From Minisyncoccota bacterium (GTDB lineage: Bacteria; Patescibacteriota; Minisyncoccia; Phycocordibacterales; JAACPR01): 5,606 bases of DNA. Shown here in pieces: positions 1 through 5,606 of the stretch; position 1 is the first letter of the stretch, and each line of letters opens with the position of its first letter. Under the pieces are notes generated by a model, which saw nothing but the letters and a program-made list of their open reading frames with translations, made no database searches and was not told the origin of the DNA. The stretch spans positions 1-5,606 of the forward strand of contig JAGOTN010000029.1 in the NCBI GenBank assembly GCA_018061745.1, written 5' to 3'. The position numbers were made by a program, and so were the translations under genes.

Positions 1-131
1 TTTCAGCTATAACTGGAGTTATTTTATATTGTGTTGGTATACTTTTACAAATAACCAGCCGGCTTCAGATAACAGCCGAGGAACAATTATACTTAACTAA
101 AAAAAATATTTATGGAAAAAGAAAGTATTAG
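1..131 (+). CDS. C-terminal fragment of a membrane protein, probably GT2 polyprenyl-phosphate glycosyltransferase
   Basis: The reading frame whose first whole codon is at position 3 stays open to a TAG at 129-131 and encodes 42 residues of a gene that begins outside the window. It starts with a hydrophobic stretch (ITGVILYCVGILLQI), typical of a final transmembrane helix, followed by a polar tail rich in Lys, Glu and Arg that ends in YGKRKY. Membrane-anchored GT2 enzymes of the GtrB/ArnC/dolichyl-phosphate-mannose-synthase type end this way, with a last helix and a short cytoplasmic tail. Such genes commonly neighbour gtrA-type genes, and one lies two genes downstream. The fragment overlaps the next gene by 20 nt, consistent with one operon. 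The catalytic domain is not visible, so the GT2 assignment is inference from the tail and the context. Another frame is open to a TAA at 98-100 but gives a less protein-like sequence. Confidence 0.5.
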   Translation, partial: SAITGVILYCVGILLQITSRLQITAEEQLYLTKKNIYGKRKY

Positions 132-711
132 ACAATTTACAGACAAATACAAAAAAGCTAATTTTATTGAGAAAATTTTGCTAAAGAATTTCTTTAATAC
201 GATAAAATCTATCATTCCAGAAAATACTAAGAGTGTTGCAGAAATAGGATGCGGTGCTGGAATTTCGACAGAAAAGCTAAGGGACTTTTTCATTAACCAA
301 CAAACTTTTTTTGCTTCAGATCTTGATCCTGAGTTGGTAGAAATGGCTAAAGAAAAAAACAAAGGCGTATCTTTTGGAGTTGAATCTATTTATGATTTAA
401 ACCACACAGACGGCGAATTTGATTTAGTTTTTTGTCTAGAGGTTATGGAGCACTTAGAGGAACCAGAAAAAGCTCTAAAAGAAATATCCAGAATAACAAA
501 AGAATATGTGATAATTAGTGTGCCGAGAGAACCTCTTTGGAGAATTCTAAATATGGCTCGAGGTTCTTACTGGAAAGACCTGGGAAATACCCCCGGTCAT
601 ATAAACCACTGGAGCAAAAGAGGTGTTAGTAAATTCATCTCAAGAGAATTCAAAGTATTAAAAGTTTGTTCATCTACACCTTGGACAATAGTGCTTGCAC
701 AGAAAAAATAA
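112..711 (+). CDS. Class I SAM-dependent methyltransferase (Methyltransf_11-like)
   Basis: This 199-residue cytoplasmic enzyme has the Rossmann-fold methyltransferase signature. The glycine-rich SAM-binding motif I is AEIGCGAGI (residues 43-51). An acidic residue after strand 2 for the ribose hydroxyls lies in SDLDPELV (69-76). The segment FDLVFCLEVMEHLEEP (103-118) is the typical EHL/EHI motif after strand 4, and YVIISVPR (132-139) is strand 5. The aromatic-rich C-terminal part (about 140-170, including HINHW) probably forms the acceptor pocket. In a glycan locus the likely acceptor is a sugar or a lipid-linked sugar, giving an O- or N-methylated residue, but the sequence does not show the substrate. 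The ATG at 112 lies inside the preceding gene and has no Shine-Dalgarno motif, only an A-rich leader. Its TAA shares one base with the ATG of the GtrA-like gene (TAATG), a sign of translational coupling. It resembles the second methyltransferase in this window. Confidence 0.88.
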   Translation: MEKESIRQFTDKYKKANFIEKILLKNFFNTIKSIIPENTKSVAEIGCGAGISTEKLRDFFINQQTFFASDLDPELVEMAKEKNKGVSFGVESIYDLNHTDGEFDLVFCLEVMEHLEEPEKALKEISRITKEYVIISVPREPLWRILNMARGSYWKDLGNTPGHINHWSKRGVSKFISREFKVLKVCSSTPWTIVLAQKK

Positions 712-1121
712 TGAAAAAAATATTATCTATAACTAAAAATCTTTTCGAGAAGGAAACTCTTTGGCAAATATTTAAGTATGGGATAGTGACCCTTATCAGT
801 TTTTTCTTCCTTATTTTTTCTATTTTCATACTGGAAAAAAAGTTAGGATGGAATGAAAAATTTTCTTATGCTATCGCACTTACGATAAATTATATTGGAG
901 TATACATTGGATATAATAAATTCGTATTCAAGACGACTCACAATATAGGAATGCTAAAAAGATTTGTAGTTGTTCTTATCTTGTCATGGATTGCTAATAA
1001 TCTTTTTTTCGCACTGTGGCTGGATGTTTTCTCAATCCACTACGGTATTGCTGTTGTTTTAAACACGGTAGTCTTGGGAGTTTTTAGATTCTTAGCTCAA
1101 AAACACTATGTCAGAAGTTAA
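711..1121 (+). CDS. GtrA-like family membrane protein (putative lipid-linked sugar flippase)
   Basis: This is a 136-residue integral membrane protein with four predicted helices at about residues 20-41, 50-69, 83-103 and 110-128, the size and topology of the GtrA/DPMS_1 family. Family-like features are the basic YNKFVFK segment (68-74) after helix 2 and the C-terminal FRFLAQKHYV (125-134), resembling the usual NFLxQRxxVF ending. GtrA proteins are thought to help move polyprenyl-phosphate-linked sugars across the cytoplasmic membrane and usually work with a GT2 partner; here the partner would be the gene truncated at the left edge. I chose the ATG at 711 because it overlaps the preceding TAA by one base and gives a canonical short, basic N-terminus. 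An upstream TTG at 666 would add 15 polar residues that lie wholly inside the methyltransferase. The 3' end overlaps the deacetylase start by 14 nt. Confidence 0.85.
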   Translation: MKKILSITKNLFEKETLWQIFKYGIVTLISFFFLIFSIFILEKKLGWNEKFSYAIALTINYIGVYIGYNKFVFKTTHNIGMLKRFVVVLILSWIANNLFFALWLDVFSIHYGIAVVLNTVVLGVFRFLAQKHYVRS

Positions 1122-1956
1122 GAAAGTTGCTTTAAGTTTTGATGTTGAATTATGGAATGAGGGTGACTGGCTTAAACCGCACATAAGAGAAGAAATGCTT
1201 CAAGGTGATAAATCTTTCGAAAAAAGCATCGACAATATTTTAAATCTTTTAAAGAAAAATAATCACACTGCAACCTTTTTTATAACAGAAGAAGTTGTGA
1301 CAAAATTTCCAGAATACGTATCAAAAATATCTAAAGAGGGACACGAGATTGGAGTCCATGGACCAAAACACATAAGACTAGAAAAATACGGCCGAGAAAC
1401 TTTCAAAAAAGATTGTGTAAATATCATAGAAAAAATAAAAGACCTGACCGGTCAAAAACCAAAAGGATATAGAGCTCCGCATTTTTCACTTAACCAAAAA
1501 ACCTCTTGGTTGATTCCAGAGCTGATAGATCTTGGGTTTGTTTATGACTCAAGCATCTTTCCAATAAACCTTGGTGAATACGGCATGTCTAACTGCCCCA
1601 CGAAACCTTACAAAATATCGGGTTCAAATATAACTAAAGAAAATACTGATTCGAATCTAACAGAAGTGCCAATATCTATCGCATCTTTTGGAAAAATAAA
1701 AATTCCTTTCGCGGGAGGAATATATTTTAGAGTTTTACCTTTATTTATTTTTAAATGGTTGTTAAAAGTTTCCTCTAAAAATTCCACTCCGGTAATATAC
1801 TTCCACCCTCATGAATTAGAGAGTTCAACACCACAAATAAAGAATGGTCCATTTGTTAAAAGATTGTTGAAATATTGGGGAACAAAAAGAAGTTTCAAAA
1901 AACTTGAAAAAATCTCAAATTCATATTCTTTTGTATCAATCGATAATATTTTTTAG
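1108..1956 (+). CDS. Polysaccharide deacetylase (CE4/NodB-fold), cytoplasmic, DUF3473-like
   Basis: This 282-residue metal-dependent deacetylase-fold enzyme would remove an N- or O-acyl group from a sugar. Motif 1 is LSFDVE (9-14), with D12 the likely catalytic base. Motif 2 is GHEIGVHGPKH (78-88), whose H84 and H88 form the H-x3-H metal-ligand pair. Motif 3 is GYRAPHFS (120-127), with R122. YDSSIFP (146-152) follows. The C-terminal part has GGIYFRVLP (203-211) and YFHPHELE (231-238), matching the GGYFRLLP and YFHPWE signatures of the XrtA/PEP-CTERM-associated deacetylase group rather than NodB or PgdA. There is no signal peptide or N-terminal membrane anchor: the catalytic strand begins at residue 6. 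It is therefore probably cytoplasmic and would act on a precursor, perhaps lipid-linked, not on exported peptidoglycan. The start overlaps the GtrA-like gene by 14 nt, so it belongs to the same operon. The substrate is unknown. Confidence 0.88.
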   Translation: MSEVKKVALSFDVELWNEGDWLKPHIREEMLQGDKSFEKSIDNILNLLKKNNHTATFFITEEVVTKFPEYVSKISKEGHEIGVHGPKHIRLEKYGRETFKKDCVNIIEKIKDLTGQKPKGYRAPHFSLNQKTSWLIPELIDLGFVYDSSIFPINLGEYGMSNCPTKPYKISGSNITKENTDSNLTEVPISIASFGKIKIPFAGGIYFRVLPLFIFKWLLKVSSKNSTPVIYFHPHELESSTPQIKNGPFVKRLLKYWGTKRSFKKLEKISNSYSFVSIDNIF

Positions 1957-2017
1957 GACTGATTTTTGGGTTTGTGGTCTAGTTTTAAATATATCAATTT
2001 TATAGTAATCTATATCT
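1957..2017 (+). promoter_or_regulatory. Only true intergenic gap; possible promoter for the nucleotidyltransferase operon
   Basis: This AT-rich 61-nt spacer is the one place on the + strand where genes do not overlap, so it is the natural site for an internal promoter. TATAGT at 2001-2006 matches five of six bases of the sigma-70 -10 consensus. It would start transcription only a few bases before the ATG at 2018, giving a nearly leaderless mRNA. No good -35 hexamer lies at the usual spacing; TTGTGG at 1972-1977 is about 23 nt away, which is too far. A weak stem (GGACT at 1956-1960 with GGTCT at 1976-1980, including G-T pairs) followed by a short T run is not a convincing terminator. No Shine-Dalgarno motif precedes the ATG. 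Confidence 0.25.
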
Positions 2018-2740
2018 ATGCAAGCAATCATTTTGGCTGGTGGAAGAGGAACCAGGCTCCGCCCTCATACAGAAGAAATCCCAAAACCACTTTTAGTGGT
2101 GGGTGACAAAACCATACTTGGACACCAAATAGAGACTCTTTCAAAAGAAGGTGTTTCCCCTATTGTGATAGTCACTGGATTTCTAGCAGAAAAAATCGAA
2201 ACTTTTGTGAAAGAAAACTTCCCTAATGAAAAGTTTATATTTGTTCACAATGAAGAATACGAATCATCTAAACCAGCTTTCGCGATAATTAAATCCTTAG
2301 AACATTTGAAAGATTCGACAATATATCTAAACGGCGATGTTTTTTACGAACCACAAATTCTAAAAGAGGTTATCGAAAACAAAAACGAATCTGCAACCGC
2401 AATACAAGAAACAAATTGGGATGAAGAAGAGGTAAACGTAATAGTTGATGAAAATGGATCTATCACAGAGTTAAGTAAAAATCTTACGAAAGAAGAAAGT
2501 TTCGGTGAATTTATAGGCGTGACAAAAATCGGCGTTGATTTTATCAAATCAATAAAAGATGTCGCGGAGAAAGAAGGAGTAGAGGTTTTTAGACATTCTT
2601 TTGCTATCGATCTTTTGAACCACGTAATACATAGATCAGAAAATAAGATGGCAGCGGTCAATGTCACAAAATTAAAAGCAATAGAGATAGATACTCCGGA
2701 GGATTTAACGAGCGCAAAAACTAAATTTAGAAATGAATAA
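2018..2740 (+). CDS. LicC-like NTP-transferase (probable cytidylyltransferase making a CDP-activated precursor)
   Basis: This 240-residue nucleotidyltransferase would join a phosphorylated alcohol or sugar to a nucleotide, releasing pyrophosphate. The N-terminal signature is GGRGTRLRP (8-16), with the catalytic Lys in IPKPLL (21-26). LNGDVF (104-109) carries a metal-binding Asp, D107. A second metal-ligand region is [11 protein letters not shown] (223-233), with D225. The GEFIGVTK segment (163-170) and the preceding acidic hairpin (about 134-155) resemble LicC-type phosphocholine cytidylyltransferases and CTP:inositol-1-phosphate cytidylyltransferases rather than RmlA or GalU, and the length fits the short LicC-type group. 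The gene directly downstream, overlapping by 8 nt (ATGAATAA), belongs to a family that uses CDP-glycerol or CDP-ribitol. That makes CTP the likely nucleotide and a polyol phosphate a reasonable substrate, although sugar-1-phosphate or phosphocholine cannot be excluded. Fold is sure; substrate is inference. Confidence 0.88.
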   Translation: MQAIILAGGRGTRLRPHTEEIPKPLLVVGDKTILGHQIETLSKEGVSPIVIVTGFLAEKIETFVKENFPNEKFIFVHNEEYESSKPAFAIIKSLEHLKDSTIYLNGDVFYEPQILKEVIENKNESATAIQETNWDEEEVNVIVDENGSITELSKNLTKEESFGEFIGVTKIGVDFIKSIKDVAEKEGVEVFRHSFAIDLLNHVIHRSENKMAAVNVTKLKAIEIDTPEDLTSAKTKFRNE

Positions 2741-3851
2741 TCTAAAAAAAATAATAATAAAACTTATCTATATATTTTCTTGTCTTTTTCCTAGAGATAA
2801 GAAGACTTTTGTTTTTATTGGTTGGCACAAAAAGACAGATGGAGAAGTTTTTGCCGACAATGCAAAATATTTTTTCTTATACACTTCGCAAGAACAAAAA
2901 AATATAAAATCTATCTGGATAGCAAAAAGCAAAGAGCTTGCGAGAAAGCTAACGGGCCTTGGATATGCTTCATTTTACGAAAAAAGCTTTTTAGGGTTTT
3001 GGTATCAACTCCGAGCAGGTTTTTTTGTGATTGATGCTTACATCCAGCCAAACAATCATATGCTTTCCGGACGATCAAAAATCATCCAACTTCTCCATGG
3101 AAAAGGAATGAAGAAAAAAGGTTACGCTTATAAACCAGAAAAGATTCAAGATTTTATCTTCAACACTTCCCCTTTCACATTGAGTATTTTACCTGATGTT
3201 TTTAAAGTTGGTTCAAAAACATTTATCACGGGATACTCGAGAAATGATATTTTTTACAAAAAAATAAAGGATTCGGAAATAGATACAGACAAAGAGCTTA
3301 TATCGCATATAAAAAATATTCATGGAAATAAAAAAATAGTAATGTATGCCCCAACCTTTAGACGTGGCCAGACTGGATTTGATTTCAACAAAGTCTTACC
3401 TTTAGAAGATTTGCAATCTTTTGCAAAGGAAAATAATATATTTTTCCTTCTTAGTCTTCACAACAAATACAGAGCTCAGCAGACAGAAAGCAAGATAGAA
3501 GAAAATATCGGATTTGTTGGAGAATCAGATATTTATCCGCTTTTGAAAGAAGTAGATGTTTTTATAACCGACTATTCTTCTTCGTTTGCAGACTATTTAC
3601 TATTAGACAAACCAATAGTATTTTACCCTTACGATTTTGATGAATACAATGAGAAGGAAGGCTTGGCTGCAGACTACGACCAAATAACTCCAGGACCTAA
3701 GGTAAATAATTTTCAAGATCTAAAAACGGCAATACTTTCAGAAGATTCTTACAAAGAAGAAAGAAAGAGAGTGCGAGATTTATATCACACATATCAAGAT
3801 GGTAAATCATCAGAGAGAATTTTTGTAAATATAAGTAAATTTAATCTCTAA
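2733..3851 (+). CDS. CDP-glycerol glycerophosphotransferase family protein (TagB/TagF-like)
   Basis: This 372-residue GT-B-like enzyme of the Glyphos_transf family transfers a polyol-phosphate from a CDP-activated donor to a membrane-bound acceptor, as in teichoic acid synthesis. Motifs in order are [12 protein letters not shown] (119-130), equivalent to TagF QTWHGTPLKKIG with catalytic-type H122; [10 protein letters not shown] (165-174); MYAPTFRRG (204-212), matching [15 protein letters not shown] (239-247), with the second conserved His, H243; [20 protein letters not shown] (278-297), the phosphate-binding TDYSS block; and a PG-containing segment (about 310-325). The N-terminus is basic and hydrophobic (about 5-20) and could bind the membrane. 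The length is near that of TagB-like single-domain enzymes and about half that of TagF. The start lies inside the nucleotidyltransferase gene (8-nt overlap), so the two are probably co-translated. The transferred group could be glycerol phosphate, ribitol phosphate or another CDP-linked alcohol. Confidence 0.92.
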   Translation: MNNLKKIIIKLIYIFSCLFPRDKKTFVFIGWHKKTDGEVFADNAKYFFLYTSQEQKNIKSIWIAKSKELARKLTGLGYASFYEKSFLGFWYQLRAGFFVIDAYIQPNNHMLSGRSKIIQLLHGKGMKKKGYAYKPEKIQDFIFNTSPFTLSILPDVFKVGSKTFITGYSRNDIFYKKIKDSEIDTDKELISHIKNIHGNKKIVMYAPTFRRGQTGFDFNKVLPLEDLQSFAKENNIFFLLSLHNKYRAQQTESKIEENIGFVGESDIYPLLKEVDVFITDYSSSFADYLLLDKPIVFYPYDFDEYNEKEGLAADYDQITPGPKVNNFQDLKTAILSEDSYKEERKRVRDLYHTYQDGKSSERIFVNISKFNL

Positions 3852-3858
3852 ATTAGAG
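3846..3858. repeat. Small palindrome at the convergent operon junction
   Basis: CTCTAAATTAGAG is a perfect 13-nt inverted repeat, with six-base arms around one central A, and it includes both convergent stop codons. As RNA it would form only a 4-5 bp AT-rich stem with a small loop on either strand, far weaker than a normal intrinsic terminator. It may be chance, or part of a minimal bidirectional end signal. It is listed because no other terminator candidate exists between the two operons. Confidence 0.25.
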
Positions 3859-4948
3859 CTTCATATTTTTTAGAAGTCTCATCAACACTAAAATCTTTAC
3901 TGACCACCAGAGCTTCTTTAGAGAGATTATCATAGTTAGCAAGCATCGCCCTATCTATCGCCTCAATAACACTGTCTTTTTTAAAGTCAGATATAATAAA
4001 GCCGTTAACTCCATCTTTTATTAAAACCCCTGTCCCACCAGTCTTTGTTGAAATAATAGGCAAACCAAAAGAAAGAGCCTCAAGAAATGCAATACTTAGA
4101 CCTTCAATATAAGAAGTTGATATCAGAAAATCAGCAGAACGACAATATGTATACACATCGCTCACGTTTCCCATCATTTTTATATATCCTTCGGCGTTTT
4201 CACGACCAATCTTGGTTTTTAATTTTTCATATTCTCCTCCACCGCCCAACATAATAAGCATAGTATTTAAATTTCTTGAATGAAAATCTATAAATGATTC
4301 AATTAGAAGAGGCAAGTTTTTCTGTGGAGTGAGCCTGGCAACGGATATAAACACTTTAGTGTTTATATCTATATTCTTTTTTATTCTTGATTCTTCTTTT
4401 GATATAGTCTTTTTAAATTCTTCTATGACAGATACGTTAACACCGTTAGGTATAACAATACATTTATCTGGCTTAATCTTCTGTTGAATAATTGTAAAAT
4501 CTTTAACCTCGTTTGATACAGAAATTATCTTCTCTGACCTACTAGATAATAAACGATCAATAAAAATAGATTTTATATCTTTATTTTTATATGTGTTTTG
4601 CTCAACAGTAAAAACTCTAAGTGATATAAAAAAGCTAATTACTCTCGTCATCATATTACTTAGAAATAAATGTGAGAAAACAACGTTCGGCTTTGTTTTC
4701 TGTAAAACCTTAAAAAGTCTTATCCAGCCAAAAATATCAAAACTACTTTTTAGTTTTATTTTATGAATTTTTACTTTTGGATTAATTGAATCGTAGAGGT
4801 TTGCCCTGTTGGGAAAATCCATTAGAGTAATGAGTTCAATACTGTATCCACGATTCGTAAAATACTCTAATTGATCTACAATAAGTTTTTGTGCTCCACC
4901 AACCAAAAAATCATTCACGGAAATAATTATTTTTGGTTTATTTGTCAT
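3848..4948 (-). CDS. GT4-family glycosyltransferase (GT-B fold)
   Basis: This 366-residue retaining glycosyltransferase of the GT4 family would transfer a sugar from an NDP-sugar to a growing, probably lipid-linked, glycan at the cytoplasmic face. The N-terminal acceptor domain opens with a beta strand and the [11 protein letters not shown] segment (17-27). The C-terminal Glycos_transf_1 domain begins around 195, with [10 protein letters not shown] (202-211) carrying the conserved Arg and Lys that contact the donor diphosphate. [10 protein letters not shown] (234-243) and the E-x7-E motif in [13 protein letters not shown] (280-292; E282 and E290) follow. [12 protein letters not shown] (294-305) completes the nucleotide-sugar pocket. 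Donor and acceptor cannot be read from the sequence. The ATG at 4948 overlaps the end of the upstream methyltransferase by 11 nt and lacks a Shine-Dalgarno motif. Its TAG interlocks with the stop of the convergent + strand operon. Confidence 0.92.
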   Translation of the reverse strand: MTNKPKIIISVNDFLVGGAQKLIVDQLEYFTNRGYSIELITLMDFPNRANLYDSINPKVKIHKIKLKSSFDIFGWIRLFKVLQKTKPNVVFSHLFLSNMMTRVISFFISLRVFTVEQNTYKNKDIKSIFIDRLLSSRSEKIISVSNEVKDFTIIQQKIKPDKCIVIPNGVNVSVIEEFKKTISKEESRIKKNIDINTKVFISVARLTPQKNLPLLIESFIDFHSRNLNTMLIMLGGGGEYEKLKTKIGRENAEGYIKMMGNVSDVYTYCRSADFLISTSYIEGLSIAFLEALSFGLPIISTKTGGTGVLIKDGVNGFIISDFKKDSVIEAIDRAMLANYDNLSKEALVVSKDFSVDETSKKYEALI

Positions 4949-5576
4949 TTTTTTCTAGAACAAAGAAGTAATGATATTTGTTTAAAGGTGGACTGAACTC
5001 TTTTAGGATTTTAAAATGTTTTTTAATCTTTTTTCTAACGTCACTTTTGGAGGTTTGCCAAAAATCTATTTCCCAATAGTGTTGATCAGACTCTGCAAAG
5101 CCCGGGAATCTTACCGGAAAAAGTATTGAAATATCAAAAAAACTTTTCTTAAAAAGTGTTTGCATGAAAGGAATTTTAAACACAAAATTAAAGCCTGTAT
5201 TTCTTCGAGGCAAAGAAACTATAACGTATTTAGAAGAGGTTCTTGAAAGCTCAGACAAACCTTTTTCAAAATCTTCAAAAGGAATGTGCTCTAGGACTTG
5301 GCAAGCCATAGTAAGGTCAAACTTCTTATCTTCAAAAGGTAAAGATCTTATATCAGCCACAGTATCAGCTCCAACTTGCGGGTCAAAATCAGAAGTATGA
5401 ACACTATACCCCATTTGTTTTAAAAGAGATGAGACCACAAAACTTCCCGGGCCAACCTCTAAAACACTTTTTACATCCAGATTTTCAATGGCAGATATTT
5501 GATATGAATAAGAAATAAACCTCTCTAATGAGTTATATTTTTTACCTTTATAGTGTTTTATATCTACCTGAGCCAT
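4938..5576 (-). CDS. Class I SAM-dependent methyltransferase (Methyltransf_11-like)
   Basis: This is a 212-residue soluble methyltransferase. SAM-binding motif I is VLEVGPGSFVVSSLL (38-52), an unusual GPGS version of GxGxG. The acidic region after strand 2 is TSDFDPQV (61-68). ADIRSLPFED (74-83) is the typical adenine-contacting Asp segment. FDLTMACQVLEHIPFE (86-101) is the post-strand-4 motif, and YVIVSLPR (117-124) is strand 5. The C-terminal part (about 125-212) is rich in Phe, Tyr and Trp (HYWEIDFWQ at 166-174) and probably forms the acceptor site. It shares the SRxxxxYVIxSxPR pattern with the methyltransferase at 112-711, so the two may be divergent paralogs with different sugar targets. 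It is the upstream partner of the GT4 gene (11-nt overlap). The ATG at 5576 follows a probable TAA of another gene by one base and has no Shine-Dalgarno sequence. The substrate is unknown. Confidence 0.88.
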   Translation of the reverse strand: MAQVDIKHYKGKKYNSLERFISYSYQISAIENLDVKSVLEVGPGSFVVSSLLKQMGYSVHTSDFDPQVGADTVADIRSLPFEDKKFDLTMACQVLEHIPFEDFEKGLSELSRTSSKYVIVSLPRRNTGFNFVFKIPFMQTLFKKSFFDISILFPVRFPGFAESDQHYWEIDFWQTSKSDVRKKIKKHFKILKEFSPPLNKYHYFFVLEKNDK

Positions 5577-5577
5577 T

Positions 5578-5606
5578 TTATTTTACAGAAACTATTGTAT
5601 ACCCTA
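5578..5606 (-). CDS. Possible C-terminal end of an upstream gene (last eight codons)
   Basis: On the minus strand, the frame whose first whole codon starts at 5604 reads GYTIVSVK and then TAA at 5580-5578, one base before the methyltransferase ATG. A short beta-strand-like ending and such tight spacing fit the packing of this locus, so an operon probably continues beyond the right edge. Eight residues cannot identify a product. A second frame stays open to a TAG at 5566-5564 and would overlap the methyltransferase start. The alternative, that this stretch is a promoter (TATACAAT lies at 5601-5594 on this strand), cannot be excluded. Confidence 0.35.

Noticed and set aside
93..362. Minus-strand open frame of 89 codons
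   Set aside because: Antisense to the methyltransferase with its clear motifs; hydrophobic low-complexity content reflects the complement of A-rich coding DNA.
666..710. Upstream TTG start that would lengthen the GtrA-like protein by 15 residues
   Set aside because: The extension is polar, lies wholly within the methyltransferase gene and is unlike GtrA N-termini. The ATG at 711 sits in a TAATG junction and gives a normal family length.
1956..1988. Possible terminator after the deacetylase gene
   Set aside because: Best stem is about 5 bp with two G-T pairs, a loop of about 15 nt and only four T's after it; too weak to call.
2344..2667. Minus-strand open frame of 107 codons
   Set aside because: Fully antisense to the nucleotidyltransferase, Ser/Phe-rich, with no recognisable motif.
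2822..3034. Plus-strand open frame of 70 codons
   Set aside because: Out-of-frame shadow inside the Glyphos_transf gene.
202..4948. Transmembrane segment in the deacetylase around residues 203-222
   Set aside because: The hydrophobic stretch matches the conserved GGYFRLLP region of its family and is part of the fold rather than a membrane anchor.
5164..5400. Plus-strand open frame of 78 codons
   Set aside because: Antisense to the second methyltransferase, Ser/Lys-rich and without motifs.
5594..5601. TATACAAT as a -10 promoter element for the minus-strand operon
   Set aside because: It lies at the window edge with no -35 region visible and may be coding sequence of an upstream gene, so it is not listed as a promoter.
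1..5606. Alternative genetic code with TGA read as Gly or Trp, suspected because no gene here ends in TGA
   Set aside because: No in-frame TGA occurs in about 1,800 codons, whereas recoded genomes use TGA often. Only about nine stops are visible, so absence of TGA among them may be chance in AT-rich DNA.

Overview
The window is a densely packed cell-surface polysaccharide (envelope glycan) locus from an AT-rich bacterium. By eye only about a third of bases are G or C. The standard code fits: roughly 1,800 codons read through without an in-frame TGA, and every visible stop is TAA or TAG. None of the seven complete genes has a recognisable Shine-Dalgarno sequence, and gene overlaps are the rule. 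A small-genome, low-GC lineage such as Candidate Phyla Radiation / Patescibacteria fits these traits. Bacteroidota would also explain the missing Shine-Dalgarno signals. The lineage is inference, because no marker gene is present.

Left arm (+ strand, 1-1956): the C-terminal end of a membrane-anchored protein, probably a GT2 polyprenyl-phosphate glycosyltransferase, is followed by a class I SAM methyltransferase, a four-helix GtrA-type membrane protein and a polysaccharide deacetylase with no signal peptide. All junctions overlap by 1-20 nt, so this looks like one translationally linked operon. The combination resembles pathways in which a sugar is placed on undecaprenyl phosphate, deacylated on the cytoplasmic side and flipped across the membrane.

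Middle (+ strand, 2018-3851): after the only real intergenic gap (61 nt, a possible promoter) come a LicC-like sugar/alcohol-phosphate nucleotidyltransferase and, overlapping it by 8 nt, a CDP-glycerol glycerophosphotransferase-family enzyme (TagB/TagF type). Together they look like an activate-and-transfer pair that would add a polyol-phosphate or similar group to a glycan, as in teichoic-acid-like polymers.

Right arm (- strand, 3848-5606): a convergent operon holds a second SAM methyltransferase and a GT4 glycosyltransferase, overlapping by 11 nt. The last few codons of another gene probably enter from the right edge. The two operons meet tail to tail with a 4-nt overlap of their stop codons and no room for a conventional terminator.

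No tRNA, rRNA, CRISPR, insertion sequence or attachment site was seen. No stretch longer than about 60 bases lacks a gene.
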